From contig NZ_WWGH01000001.1 in NCBI RefSeq assembly GCF_009865135.1, positions 4,278,001 through 4,342,000 of the forward strand: a DNA stretch of 64,000 nucleotides, given 5' to 3'. Shown piece by piece: positions 32,466-41,483 of this stretch. A program made the translations under genes and the position numbers. The notes beneath the pieces are model-generated. The model saw only the letters and a list, made by a program, of their open reading frames with translations. It did no database searches and was not told the origin of the DNA. The number at the start of each line of letters is the position of its first letter. Within the stretch, counting starts at the first letter, position 1. Source of the DNA: Streptomyces sp. SID8374 (lineage in GTDB: Bacteria; Actinomycetota; Actinomycetes; Streptomycetales; Streptomycetaceae).

Positions 32466-33763
32466 GCGGGGGCCTCCGGGGCGGTGGGAGCGGTCAGGTC
32501 GGTGGGCGTGAGCGGGACCTCGGCCGAAAGCACCGTGCCCTCGCCCGGCGCCGACTCGATCGTCAGCGTTCCGCCGAGCTGCTGCACGCGGGCCCGGATC
32601 GCGGGGAGCCCGTGGCCCCGTACGGCGTGTTCGTCGCGCACCCCGGCCCGCTCCGGCGTGAAGCCGCGGCCGTTGTCGCCGATGTCCAGGACCACCCGGT
32701 CGTCCAGGTGGGTCAGGGTCAGACCGGCGGCGGTGGCACCCGCGTGCTCCCGTACGTTGGCGAGGGCCCCCTGGGCGATCCGCAGCAGCGCGGACTGCAC
32801 CCGGTCCGGCAGCGGGGCGTGCGGGGTGCCCTCCACATGGCAGCGGACGGTGAGCGCCCCCTGTGCCTGGGCCGTTTCGCGGGCCGCCAGTGCGTGCAGG
32901 GCCGACTCCAGGCCGCCGCCCTCCGCCAGGTCGGCCGGGGCCAGGTCGTGGACGAAGCGGCGGGCCTCGGCGAGGTTGCGTTCCGCGATGCCCGTGGCCG
33001 TACGGACGTGGCGGCGGGCGGCGTCCGGGTCCGCGTCCCAGGTGCGGTCGGCGGCCTGGAGCAGCATCTGCTGGCTGGACAGGCCCTGCGCCAGGGTGTC
33101 GTGGATCTCCATGGAGAGCCGCTGGCGCTCGGCGAGGGTCCCCTCGCGCCGCTCGGTGGCGGCCAGTTCGCGCCGGGTGCGCAGCAGGTCGTCGATCAGC
33201 TCGCGCTGACGTGCCGCCAGTTCCCGCTGGCGTACGGCCTGCCGCTGCATATGGACGAATACGGCGGTGGCGACGGCCGCCACGGCGGGCGGGGCCAGCA
33301 CCAGGTTCGGGTCGAACCCGGTGGCCAGGCGCAGTTGCGCGGCCACCACGAACGCGGTCAGCAGCGCGACCAGCGCGAGCGCCGCGCGCGGCGGCAGGAT
33401 GCGCAGCCCGGTGTAGAACAGCGGCACCGCACACCACGCGAAGCTCGGCGCCAGCACGACCAGCACCATCCACACGGCGACGAGCACCCCGAGCCAGGTT
33501 AGCCGGCGCGGGGTGGGGCGCGAGCCGAGGACGGGGCCCAGGAGGTAGAGCACGGCCAGCGTGATCGACAGCGCGATGATCCACGGCGTACGGGCCTCGC
33601 CCGGGTGCCGCATCAGGAACCGGGTCAGCGAGGCGCCGAGCAGCAGGAAGAACGCGGCGTGCATGAGGAGCGCGAGCCAGCGAGCGTCGGGGTCGGGGCC
33701 GGTGGCCGTGCCGTCCCCCTCCGCCTCCCGTGCACCGCTCCGGTGCTCCACCCTGTACCTCAC
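32462..33763 (-). CDS. senS: Membrane histidine kinase, SenS-like
   Basis: 433 aa from the GTG at 33763 (GAGGGAAC upstream). The N-terminal half has about five to six membrane helices from residue 33 (WLALLMHAAFFLLLGASL) to about 165. The HisKA_3 helix is RQRLSMEIHDTLAQGLSSQQML with the phospho-His near 220. The ATPase part shows NVREHAGA, DIGDNGRGF and RGHGLPAIRARV. Short extracytoplasmic loops fit SenS, which senses through secreted HbpS rather than a large sensor domain. Confidence 0.82.
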   Translation of the reverse strand: MRYRVEHRSGAREAEGDGTATGPDPDARWLALLMHAAFFLLLGASLTRFLMRHPGEARTPWIIALSITLAVLYLLGPVLGSRPTPRRLTWLGVLVAVWMVLVVLAPSFAWCAVPLFYTGLRILPPRAALALVALLTAFVVAAQLRLATGFDPNLVLAPPAVAAVATAVFVHMQRQAVRQRELAARQRELIDDLLRTRRELAATERREGTLAERQRLSMEIHDTLAQGLSSQQMLLQAADRTWDADPDAARRHVRTATGIAERNLAEARRFVHDLAPADLAEGGGLESALHALAARETAQAQGALTVRCHVEGTPHAPLPDRVQSALLRIAQGALANVREHAGATAAGLTLTHLDDRVVLDIGDNGRGFTPERAGVRDEHAVRGHGLPAIRARVQQLGGTLTIESAPGEGTVLSAEVPLTPTDLTAPTAPEAPA

Positions 33764-34002
33764 GTTCCCTCGTTGACCTGCGCAGATCCCCCCATGGTGA
33801 CCCGGCCCGGCCACCCCCGCATCAACCGATCGGCCGACAGGGGCGTCAGCCGTCCCGCGCCCCCGTTGCAGCCGGTACGTCGACCGTACGGGGCCGGGTG
33901 TGCCGGGAGGATCGACGGCAGAGAGCGAAACGCCCGGCCGGACCACCGATCGGGCCGCGTGTCCGCGTCGTCGGGCCGCCCGGAAACCACCAAGGAGCCA
34001 CC

Positions 34003-34560
34003 ATGAAGAAGCTGTCGCTGCGTGCCCGCGTCCTCACCGGTACCGTCGCCGTCGCCGCCCTCGGGGCCGGGACCTTCGGCGCCGTCTCCGCGAGCGCCTC
34101 CGCCCCGGCCGCCGCCCCCGCCGCGGCGGTCAAGGCCGACACGGACAACCGCAACCTCCAGCAGAGCACCCACCTCACCGTGGCCGCAGCCACCAAGGCC
34201 GCGCAGGCGACGCTGGACGCCGCGAAGAAGGAGAACCAGCGCGTCTCGGTCGCCGTCGTCGACCGCAACGGCAACACCATCGTGACCCTGCGCGGCGACG
34301 GCGCCGGCCCGCAGTCCCCCGAGTCCGCCGTGAAGAAGGCGTTCACCGCCGTCTCCTGGAACGCCCCCACCTCCGAGCTGGCGGGGCGCCTGGAGCAGGC
34401 CCCGAACCTGAAGGACATCCCTGGCACCCTGTTCCTCGCGGGCGGCGCCCCGGTGCAGGTCAAGGGCGCCCCCGTGGCGGGCATCGGCGTGGCGGGCGCG
34501 CCCAGCGGCGACCTCGACGAGAAGTTCGCCCAGGCGGGCGTCGCCTCCCTCACCCGGTAG
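34003..34560 (+). CDS. hbpS: Secreted haem-binding sensor protein, HbpS-like
   Basis: 185 aa with a signal peptide (MKKLSLRARVLTGTVAVAALGAGTFGAVSASASA). The GlcG/HbpS domain follows: LTVAAATKAAQATLDAAKKENQRVSVAVVDRNGNTIVTLRGDGAGPQSPESAVKKAFTAVSW, PGTLFLAGGAPVQVKGAPVAGIGVAGAPSGDLDEKFAQAGV. In S. reticuli the homologue forms an extracellular octamer that binds haem or iron and modulates SenS. AAGGAG precedes the ATG. Divergent from senS-senR, reproducing the known module. Confidence 0.85.
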   Translation: MKKLSLRARVLTGTVAVAALGAGTFGAVSASASAPAAAPAAAVKADTDNRNLQQSTHLTVAAATKAAQATLDAAKKENQRVSVAVVDRNGNTIVTLRGDGAGPQSPESAVKKAFTAVSWNAPTSELAGRLEQAPNLKDIPGTLFLAGGAPVQVKGAPVAGIGVAGAPSGDLDEKFAQAGVASLTR

Positions 34561-34619
34561 TCACCCCGTACGCACGGAACTCCGGCAGCCACCCTCGTAC
34601 GCACGGAACGGAGAGGTCC

Positions 34620-35834
34620 ATGAACGCCCTCCGCGCACGCCGGTTCACGCTGGCGTTCACCGCGGCCGCCGTCCTCGCCGGGTGCGCTTCCGGTGCGCCG
34701 GAGGCCGCCCCGGACACGACCGGAACGACCGCGTCCGCCGCCCCCGACGCAACGGGAACCACCCCCAAAGGCACCCTCCTCGTAGCCGACTTCGGCAGCG
34801 ACACCGTGACCTTTGTGGACCCCGGACGCGACGGGTCCGGCAAGGTCGGTCGGCCCATCGCCTCCGTCGTGGTCGGCACCGCCCCCTACGGGCTCGTCGT
34901 CGGCGAGGACGGCCGGGCATGGGTGGCCACCGCCGAAGGCGTCGCCGTGGTGGACACGCAGCGGCGGACCCGGCTCGCGACCATCCCGTACGAGACGGAG
35001 ACCGGGCCCGTCACCACCGGCGAGTACCGGGGCGGCGGCATGGGCATCGCCCTGGCCCCCGACGGCCGGCACGTCTACGTCGGGGTCAACGTGCCCGGCG
35101 GCGACGGCACGGTGGAGGTCATCGACACCGCGACCAGCGAGGTCACCGGGGCCGCTCCGGTCGGCCGCCGCCCCTTCGACGTGGACGTCTCGCCGGACGG
35201 CCGCGAGGTGTACGCCACCGGCCACGACTCCTTCGACGTGACGGCGGTCGACACGGGCACCCTGCGGACGCGGCGCATGGAAGTCGCCCCGTACGGCACC
35301 GAGGGCGGGCTCGGCTCCTGGCTGAAGCCGCACTACGCCGTCGTACGCCCCCGGGACGGCAAGCTGCTCCTGCCCTTCGAGGGGGAGCGGCTCGCGGTCC
35401 TCGACCCGCGTACGGGGAAGGTGGAGACCGAGCCGATGACGGCCGACACCCACCAGCACGGTGCGGCCCTCACCCCCGACGGCACCCTCCTCGTCGTCGG
35501 CACCGGCCCGATCGGCGCGGACGACGAGGCCGCCTCGCTCACCGTCCGCACCCCCGACGGCAAGGAGCGGGTCGTCCCGCTGGACGGGCCGCACGAGGAC
35601 GTGGCGGTGTCGGCGGACGGCCGAACGGCGTACGTCACCGGCGGGTTCACCCGCGACGGGTACTGGAACGGGATCACCGTCGTGGACCTGGAAGACGGCC
35701 AGGGCGGCGAGGGCGGCAAGACCGGCGAGGACGGCCCGGACGGCGACAACGGCGCCCACAGCACCACCGACCAGAAAAACAAGCCGGTCCGGCTGGAAGC
35801 AGGCAACCGACCCCTCGGTATCGCCATCCTCTGA
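34620..35834 (+). CDS. YncE-like beta-propeller lipoprotein
   Basis: 404 aa; GGAGAGG precedes the ATG. The signal ends in a lipobox (AAAVLAGCASG). Repeated blade motifs are evident: GTLLVADFGSDTVTFVD, PYGLVVGEDGRAWVATAEGVAVVDT, RHVYVGVNVPGGDGTVEVIDT, RRPFDVDVSPDGREVYATGHDSFDVTAVDT and HEDVAVSADGRTAYVTGG, i.e. about seven 40-residue blades. Surface-anchored, probably ligand- or protein-binding. It follows hbpS in the same direction after 59 bp and may be co-transcribed. Confidence 0.82.
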   Translation: MNALRARRFTLAFTAAAVLAGCASGAPEAAPDTTGTTASAAPDATGTTPKGTLLVADFGSDTVTFVDPGRDGSGKVGRPIASVVVGTAPYGLVVGEDGRAWVATAEGVAVVDTQRRTRLATIPYETETGPVTTGEYRGGGMGIALAPDGRHVYVGVNVPGGDGTVEVIDTATSEVTGAAPVGRRPFDVDVSPDGREVYATGHDSFDVTAVDTGTLRTRRMEVAPYGTEGGLGSWLKPHYAVVRPRDGKLLLPFEGERLAVLDPRTGKVETEPMTADTHQHGAALTPDGTLLVVGTGPIGADDEAASLTVRTPDGKERVVPLDGPHEDVAVSADGRTAYVTGGFTRDGYWNGITVVDLEDGQGGEGGKTGEDGPDGDNGAHSTTDQKNKPVRLEAGNRPLGIAIL

Positions 35835-35928
35835 GTCGGGAGCCGTCCGCCCGTCCCCCGGGGCGGGCGGCTCCTTCCCCTCCCCCTTCACGGCGCACCG
35901 CACCGAACCCGGCGCCTACGATCGTCCG

Positions 35929-37323
35929 GTGAACCTCCCTCGCCCGGCCGCCGTCCCCCTCCTCCTGGCCCTGGCCCTCCTCGGTGCGGGCTGTTCCGGC
36001 GGGGTCGAGGGCACCCCGGGAGCTGTCGGGCTCCGCGACCCCTACTTCCCGGGGCTCGGCAACGGCGGCTACGACGTCACCCACTACGGCCTGGAACTCG
36101 ACGTCGACCCGGCCGCGAACCGGCTGCGCGGTACGGCCACGATCACCGCGCGCGCCACCCAGGACCTGAGCGCCTTCCACCTCGACCTGGCCGGACTCGA
36201 TGTCGAGGGCGCCACGGTGGAGGGGCGCCGGGCGTCCGTGAACCGGGCGGGCAAGGAGCTGACGATCCGGCCGGGCGCCGCCGTGGAGGACCGGCTGCGC
36301 AAGGGGCGCACGTTCACCACCGTCGTGCGCTACTCCGGCTCCCCGCAGGCCATCAAGGACGCGGACGGCGGGGAGGAGGGCTGGCTGCGGACGGCGGACG
36401 GCGCGGTCGCCCTCGGGGAGCCGGCCGGGTCGATGGCCTGGTTCCCCGGCAACCACCACCCGAGCGACAAGGCCGCGTACGACATCGAGGTCACCGTCCC
36501 CGACCCGCTGACGGCCGTCTCCAACGGGGAGCTGGTCTCCCGGAGCACCGCCGACGGCCGTACCGCCTACCACTGGCGCACCACCGAACCGATGGCCAGC
36601 TATCTGGCGACCGTCGCCGTCGGCCGGTTCACCACCCGGCAGTCGCGCACGCCCGACGGCATCCGGCTGTTCACCGCCGTGGACCCGGAGTCGGCGGCCG
36701 CGAGCAAGGACGTGCTGGAGGAGATCCCGGCCGTACTGGCGTGGTCGGCGGAGAAGTTCGGCCCGTACCCCTTCACCTCCGCCGGGGCGATCGTGGAGCG
36801 CGAGGGCGACTCGGCGTACGCGCTGGAGACCCAGAACCGGCCCGTCTTCCCCGGCCCGCCCGACACCGCGCTCCTCGTCCACGAGCTGGCCCACCAGTGG
36901 TTCGGGAACTCCGTCACCCCCGCGACCTGGCGGGACCTGTGGCTCAACGAGGGGTTCGCCACGTACGCGGAGTGGCTCTGGGCCGCCGACCACGAGGACG
37001 TACCGGTCCGGAAGAGCTTCGAGGCGGCGTACGCGGACGACGCCAACTGGTCGTTCCCGCCCGCCGATCCGCCGGGCGCCGCCGATCTGTTCGAGCCGCC
37101 GGTGTACGCGCGGGGCGCGATGGTCGTCCACCGTATCCGGCTCGCGATCGACGACGACGCGGCGTTCTTCGCCCTGGTCAAGGGGTGGACGAAGGCGCAC
37201 CGGCACGGGAACGCGTCGACCGCCGACTTCACCGCGTACGTCGAGGAGGAGACGGGCCAGGACCTCACCGCGCTGTGGGACACCTGGCTGTACGGCGAAA
37301 GCCGGCCACCCGTGAAGGGCTGA
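35929..37323 (+). CDS. M1-family metallopeptidase lipoprotein
   Basis: 464 aa from the GTG at 35929. The lipobox is LLGAGCSGG. The aminopeptidase-N-like N-domain (YDVTHYGLELDVDPAANRLRGTATITA) precedes the zinc site HELAHQWFGN followed by LWLNEGFATYAEW with the third ligand Glu. The substrate-binding GAMEN-like segment reads YALETQNRP. About half the length of PepN, lacking the large C-terminal helical domain, as usual for secreted Streptomyces M1 peptidases. Confidence 0.87.
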   Translation: MNLPRPAAVPLLLALALLGAGCSGGVEGTPGAVGLRDPYFPGLGNGGYDVTHYGLELDVDPAANRLRGTATITARATQDLSAFHLDLAGLDVEGATVEGRRASVNRAGKELTIRPGAAVEDRLRKGRTFTTVVRYSGSPQAIKDADGGEEGWLRTADGAVALGEPAGSMAWFPGNHHPSDKAAYDIEVTVPDPLTAVSNGELVSRSTADGRTAYHWRTTEPMASYLATVAVGRFTTRQSRTPDGIRLFTAVDPESAAASKDVLEEIPAVLAWSAEKFGPYPFTSAGAIVEREGDSAYALETQNRPVFPGPPDTALLVHELAHQWFGNSVTPATWRDLWLNEGFATYAEWLWAADHEDVPVRKSFEAAYADDANWSFPPADPPGAADLFEPPVYARGAMVVHRIRLAIDDDAAFFALVKGWTKAHRHGNASTADFTAYVEEETGQDLTALWDTWLYGESRPPVKG

Positions 37324-37351
37324 CCGGCTTCCGCGTTCCGCACCGCAGGTG

Positions 37352-38974
37352 TTACTTGACGTTGACCCCGGTCCAGGTGGCCGAGACCGCCTTCAGCTCC
37401 TCGCTGTCCGCGCCGAACAGGTCGGTCGCCGCCTTCTCGGTCGCGACGCGCGCGCCCGCGTAGTCGGTGGTGGAGGTCATGTAGACGGAGAGCGCCTTGT
37501 ACCAGATCTGGTACGCCTTCTCCCGGCCGATGCCCGTCAGCGTGGAGCCGTCGGAGGTCGGGGAGTCGTAGTCGACGCCGTTGATCGTCTTCTTCCCGCT
37601 GCCCTCGGCGAGCAGGTAGAAGAAGTGGTTGGCGACGCCGGAGGAGTGGTGGACGTCCAGGTTGCCGAGGTCCTCGTCCCAGTAGTCGGCCGAGCTGCCG
37701 TCCTTGCTGGGCTGGTCCATGTAGCGCAGCGGGGTGCCGTCGCCGTTGATGTCGATCTTCTCGCCGATGAGGTAGTCCCCGGCGTCCGAGGCGTTGTCGG
37801 CGAAGAACTCCACCGAGGTGCCGAGGATGTCGCTGGTCGCCTCGTTGAGACCGCCGGACTCGCCCGCGTAGTCCAGGTTGGCGGTGGCGGAGGTGAGGCC
37901 GTGGGTCATCTCGTGGCCCGCGACGTCGATGGCGGTGAGCGCGTTCTTGTTGCCCTCGCCGTCGCCGTACGTCATGCAGAAGCAGCTGTCGTCCCAGAAG
38001 GCGTTGACGTACGCGTTGCCGTAGTGGACGCGGGAGTAGGCGGCCTTGCCGTCGCCCGCGATGCCGTCCCGGCCGAGCGCCGTCTTGTAGAAGTCCCAGG
38101 TCTTCGCGGCGCCGTAGTGGGCGTCGACGGCGGCGGTCTGCCGGTCCTCGCCCGTGCCGTCGCCCCAGGTGTCGTCGTCGTCCGTGACGAGTTCGCCGGT
38201 GCCTGAGGAGCCCTGGTTCAGGTCGTACGTCTTGTGGCCGCCGCGGTCGCCGTCGGTCAGCTCGAAGCCGGAGCCGCTCTTCGTGGTGCTGAGTTCGACC
38301 TCGCCGCTGTACTGGCTGTGGCCGGTGCCGGTCTCGATCGCCTCGTAGCTGTGCAGCTTCTTGCCGGTCGTGGCGTCGGTGATGGTGTGGACGCGGCTGG
38401 GCGTGCCGTCCTTCTGCACACCGGTCTTGACGGTCTCGAAGGCGAGGACGGGGTTCCCGTCGCCGCCCGCCCAGATGACCTTGCGGGCGTCGGCCGCCGC
38501 GCTCTTCAGCTTCGGTGTGGTCGAGGCCACGGCTATCTTCGCGTCCGTCGCCTTGTCGACGCTCTTGAGCGTGCCGTCGGCGGCGGTGTGGGTGACGAGG
38601 TCGCCGCCGAGGACGGGCAGGCCGTCGTAGGTGCGCTCGTAGCGGGTGTGGACGGTGCCCTTGGCGTCGGTGATGACGTCACGGACGATCAGCTTCTCGC
38701 TGCCGCCGAGCTTCAGGGCCTTCGCCGCCGAAGCGGTCTCGGCCTGCGCCGACTTGATGGCCGTGGCGCGCTGGGCCGAGGAGTTGACGCCGAGCGCGGC
38801 GGCCGTGGAGGGCGCCGCCGAGGGGGCGTCGCTCCCGCCGGGGGTGGCGACCGCGGAACCGGTCTGCACTCCGGCGACCACCATCGCGGCGACCGCCGCG
38901 AGTGCTGCGAGCCGACGGGTGGTGCGAGTGGTCCGCGCGGTGCGGGAGTTGTGGGGGGTGGTGTGGAGGTTCAT
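37352..38974 (-). CDS. Secreted M4 (thermolysin-family) metalloprotease
   Basis: 540 aa from the ATG at 38974 (GGAGAA upstream). A long basic signal peptide (RTTRRLAALAAVAAMVVAGVQ), then an FTP/PepSY propeptide (to about 215). The catalytic part has AIDVAGHEMTHGLTSATANLDYAGESGGLNEATSDILG: the HEMTH zinc site plus the downstream Glu. DVHHSSGVANHFFYLLAEGSGK holds the transition-state His region. An extracellular neutral protease processed by propeptide removal. Convergent with the M1 peptidase gene. Confidence 0.92.
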   Translation of the reverse strand: MNLHTTPHNSRTARTTRTTRRLAALAAVAAMVVAGVQTGSAVATPGGSDAPSAAPSTAAALGVNSSAQRATAIKSAQAETASAAKALKLGGSEKLIVRDVITDAKGTVHTRYERTYDGLPVLGGDLVTHTAADGTLKSVDKATDAKIAVASTTPKLKSAAADARKVIWAGGDGNPVLAFETVKTGVQKDGTPSRVHTITDATTGKKLHSYEAIETGTGHSQYSGEVELSTTKSGSGFELTDGDRGGHKTYDLNQGSSGTGELVTDDDDTWGDGTGEDRQTAAVDAHYGAAKTWDFYKTALGRDGIAGDGKAAYSRVHYGNAYVNAFWDDSCFCMTYGDGEGNKNALTAIDVAGHEMTHGLTSATANLDYAGESGGLNEATSDILGTSVEFFADNASDAGDYLIGEKIDINGDGTPLRYMDQPSKDGSSADYWDEDLGNLDVHHSSGVANHFFYLLAEGSGKKTINGVDYDSPTSDGSTLTGIGREKAYQIWYKALSVYMTSTTDYAGARVATEKAATDLFGADSEELKAVSATWTGVNVK

Positions 38975-39197
38975 GTGTGTTCTCCGTTGGTCGTCCTGTG
39001 GGGGGACTACGAGCGGAGAGCGTGCCACCGAATGAGCGAAGTTGACGGTGTGCCGACAATTACCTCACAACTTTTTGACCAGTTCTTGTCCGACTGGGGT
39101 GCCCGGGTGTCCGGTATTCGGTGGGCTGGAGTGATTTCGCTGTGCCGTACACGGTGCCGTACATGCGAATTGACGTCACGTCATGTCACACGCGGGA

Positions 39198-39227
39198 AGC
39201 CCCCGGCCGCGCAGGCGGCCGGGGGCT
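39198..39227 (-). terminator. Terminator hairpin after terD
   Basis: AGCCCCCGGCCGC (39198-39210) and 39215-39227 pair exactly over 13 bp with loop GCAG, 36 bp past the terD stop. The stretch from 38975 to 39197 otherwise shows nothing beyond the upstream region of the M4 protease. Confidence 0.75.
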
Positions 39228-39262
39228 CCCGGTGAAGATGTGGAGACGAGGTGCGGCTCGGG

Positions 39263-39838
39263 TCAGAGGTTGACGCCGAAGTCGCGGGCGATGCCGCTGA
39301 GGCCGGAGGCGTAACCCTGGCCGACCGCGCGGAACTTCCACTCGGCACCGTTGCGGTAGAGCTCGCCGAAGACCATGGCGGTCTCGGTGGCGGCGTCCTC
39401 GCTCAGGTCGTAGCGGGCGATCTCGGCGCCGCCTGCCTGGTTGAGGATGCGGATGAACGCGTTGCGGACCTGGCCGAAGTTCTGGCTGCGGGTCTCGGCG
39501 TCGTAGATGGAGACCGGGAAGACGATCTTGTCGACGTCGGCCGGCAGACCCGCCAGGTTGACGTTGATCTGCTCGTCGTCGCCCTCGCCCTCACCCGTGA
39601 CGTTGTCACCGGTGTGCACGATGGTCTGGTCCGGCGTCGACTTGTTGTTGAAGAAGACGAAGTGGCCGTCGGAGACGACCTTGCCGTCGGTGTTGACCGC
39701 GATCGCCGAGGCGTCGAGGTCGAAGTCGGTGCCGGTGGTGGTGCGGACGTCCCAGCCGAGGCCGACCGTGACGGCGGTCAGGCCCGGGGCCTCCTTGGTG
39801 AGCGAGACGTTGCCGCCCTTGGACAGGCTTACAGCCAT
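39263..39838 (-). CDS. terD: TerD-family stress/tellurium resistance protein
   Basis: 191 aa, full family length, from MAVSLSKGGNVSLTKEAPGL. The calcium-binding signature GTDFDLDASAIAV, DHFVFFNN-like DGHFVFFNNKSTPDQTIVHTGDN and GEGDDEQINVNLAGLP are diagnostic. TerD proteins bind Ca2+ and affect stress resistance and, in Streptomyces, differentiation. A single gene here, with no terABC beside it. Confidence 0.95.
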   Translation of the reverse strand: MAVSLSKGGNVSLTKEAPGLTAVTVGLGWDVRTTTGTDFDLDASAIAVNTDGKVVSDGHFVFFNNKSTPDQTIVHTGDNVTGEGEGDDEQINVNLAGLPADVDKIVFPVSIYDAETRSQNFGQVRNAFIRILNQAGGAEIARYDLSEDAATETAMVFGELYRNGAEWKFRAVGQGYASGLSGIARDFGVNL

Positions 39839-40032
39839 GGGAAGTCCCTTTCCTCGTCGTGTGCGGGCGTTCGTGCCATCACGAAAGCTACCGTCACCCG
39901 TCATAACGCAGTCAGCAGACCATGAGGTTCCTGTTCTCTTTACTTTCTTTGCCGAACTTCCTCCTGAAGAGGCGTCGGAAACGGGGAGTCCGGCGCAAAA
40001 GAAGGTGACGGACCGGGCGTGGAGCGGGGAAC

Positions 40033-40467
40033 ATGGGTGTCATGTCCGGGCCCTATGTCATCCGCGGCTCGGTCTCCCTCCCGGAGGCCGAGCTCATGTG
40101 GCGTTTCTCGCGCTCCTCCGGGCCCGGCGGCCAGCACGTCAACACCAGCGACTCCCAGGTGGAGCTGCGCTTCGACCTCGCGGCGACCGACGCGCTCCCC
40201 GAGGTGTGGAAGGCGCGGGCGCTGGAGCGGCTGGCGGGCAGGCTGGTGGGTGGGGTCGTCTCCGTACGGGCCTCCGAGCACCGCTCCCAGTGGCGCAACC
40301 GCGAGACGGCCGCCGTCCGGCTCGCGGCCCTCCTGGCCGAGGCCACGGCGCCGCCGCCCAAGCCGCGCATCAAGCGCAAGATCCCGCGCGGGATCAACGA
40401 GCGCCGGCTGCGCGAGAAGAAGCAGCGCGGCGACACCAAGCGCGGCCGCTCGGGCCGGGACTGGTAG
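40033..40467 (+). CDS. arfB: ArfB-like peptidyl-tRNA hydrolase (ribosome rescue)
   Basis: 144 aa. The release-factor catalytic loop SSGPGGQHVNTSDSQVELRF contains GGQ, and a basic tail (PRIKRKIPRGINERRLREKKQRGDTKRGRSG) would enter the empty mRNA channel of a stalled ribosome, as in ArfB/YaeJ. The start at 40033 has GGAG nine bases upstream; an ATG at 40042 is equally possible. Confidence 0.92.
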   Translation: MGVMSGPYVIRGSVSLPEAELMWRFSRSSGPGGQHVNTSDSQVELRFDLAATDALPEVWKARALERLAGRLVGGVVSVRASEHRSQWRNRETAAVRLAALLAEATAPPPKPRIKRKIPRGINERRLREKKQRGDTKRGRSGRDW

Positions 40468-40580
40468 CGCGGACGGGGCCCAGGCCCCCGGCGCCGACGG
40501 GCGGGGCCCACGCGCCCGGCGCCGGCACACCCACCGGGGCCGCTCCCTTCAGGGTCCCTGGAGGGTCCCCCAAGGGGCCG

Positions 40581-41180
40581 TCACCCCAGATGCCGGTAGC
40601 GCCCCTTGAAGTACGTCAGCGGGTCGCCCTCCGGGCTCGGCAGCTCCGCCGTCAGCACCCGCCCGATCACCAGGGTGTGGTCACCGGCCACCACGCGCTG
40701 CTCCGTACGGCACTCCAGCGTGGCCAGCGCCCCGCCGATCAGGGGCGCGTGGCTCACCTCGCCCCGTACGTACGCCAGGTCCTGGAAGAGCAGCCGGTCG
40801 CTGATCCGGCCCTTCATGGCGAACCGCCCCGCGATGTGCCGCTGGCTCGCCGCCAGGACGGAGACGGCCCACAGGGGCTGCTCGTCTAGCAGGTCGTCCA
40901 TCCGGGAGCCGTTGCGCAGGCTCACCATCACCAGGGGCGGGTCCAGGGAGACGGACATGAAGGCGGTGGCCGTCATCCCGACGTCCTCGCCGCGGCCCTC
41001 CTCGTCGAGGGGCGGCTCCTGCGCGGTGACCAGCACCACTCCGGCGGCCAGCCGCGCGAGTGCTGCGCGGAACTCGTCGTTGCTCACCCCCTCAGCATGG
41101 GGGATGGGCTCGGGGCGCGGGGTGGCGGGAGTCGTCTGGAGCACACGGGAAACGCTAACCGCGCGTAGCGGCCGCGGCAT
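40581..41180 (-). CDS. Flavin reductase-like (FMN-binding) protein
   Basis: 199 aa. FRAALARLAAGVVLVTAQE..., VGMTATAFMSVSLDPPLVMVSLRNGSRMDDLL, WAVSVLAASQRHIAGRFAMKGRISDRLLF, LIGGALATLECRTEQRVVAGDHTLVIGRV define the flavin-reductase fold of HpaC-type and two-component monooxygenase reductases. Supplies FMNH2 or FADH2 to an unknown partner. The start is uncertain: no ribosome site precedes 41180, and GTG codons about 10-30 nt downstream are alternatives. Confidence 0.85.
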   Translation of the reverse strand: MPRPLRAVSVSRVLQTTPATPRPEPIPHAEGVSNDEFRAALARLAAGVVLVTAQEPPLDEEGRGEDVGMTATAFMSVSLDPPLVMVSLRNGSRMDDLLDEQPLWAVSVLAASQRHIAGRFAMKGRISDRLLFQDLAYVRGEVSHAPLIGGALATLECRTEQRVVAGDHTLVIGRVLTAELPSPEGDPLTYFKGRYRHLG

Positions 41181-41483
41181 CGGGCCAGGGGACCAGGCAG
41201 GTCCTAGGACCTGAGCCCGACCGGGTTCGGGGGGCCACGCGCGTCCGGCCTCCGGATCATGGCCGAATACACGCGGCCGGATTTGCGCCAGGGAAACGAC
41301 GGAACGCCCGAAGAGTCACCCCAACCCCTGAACCATCTGTTGTGACTTGAGTCACAGAGTCCATTTTCTGCTGACCCTGTGTACCGGGTGCACAGCTCAC
41401 TGTGATTCAGTGGCCGTGACACTGCAACAAGTACGTCGATATGAAACCTGGAGTTGCTGTCGAGGTCTCGGGGAGTGCGAGCA

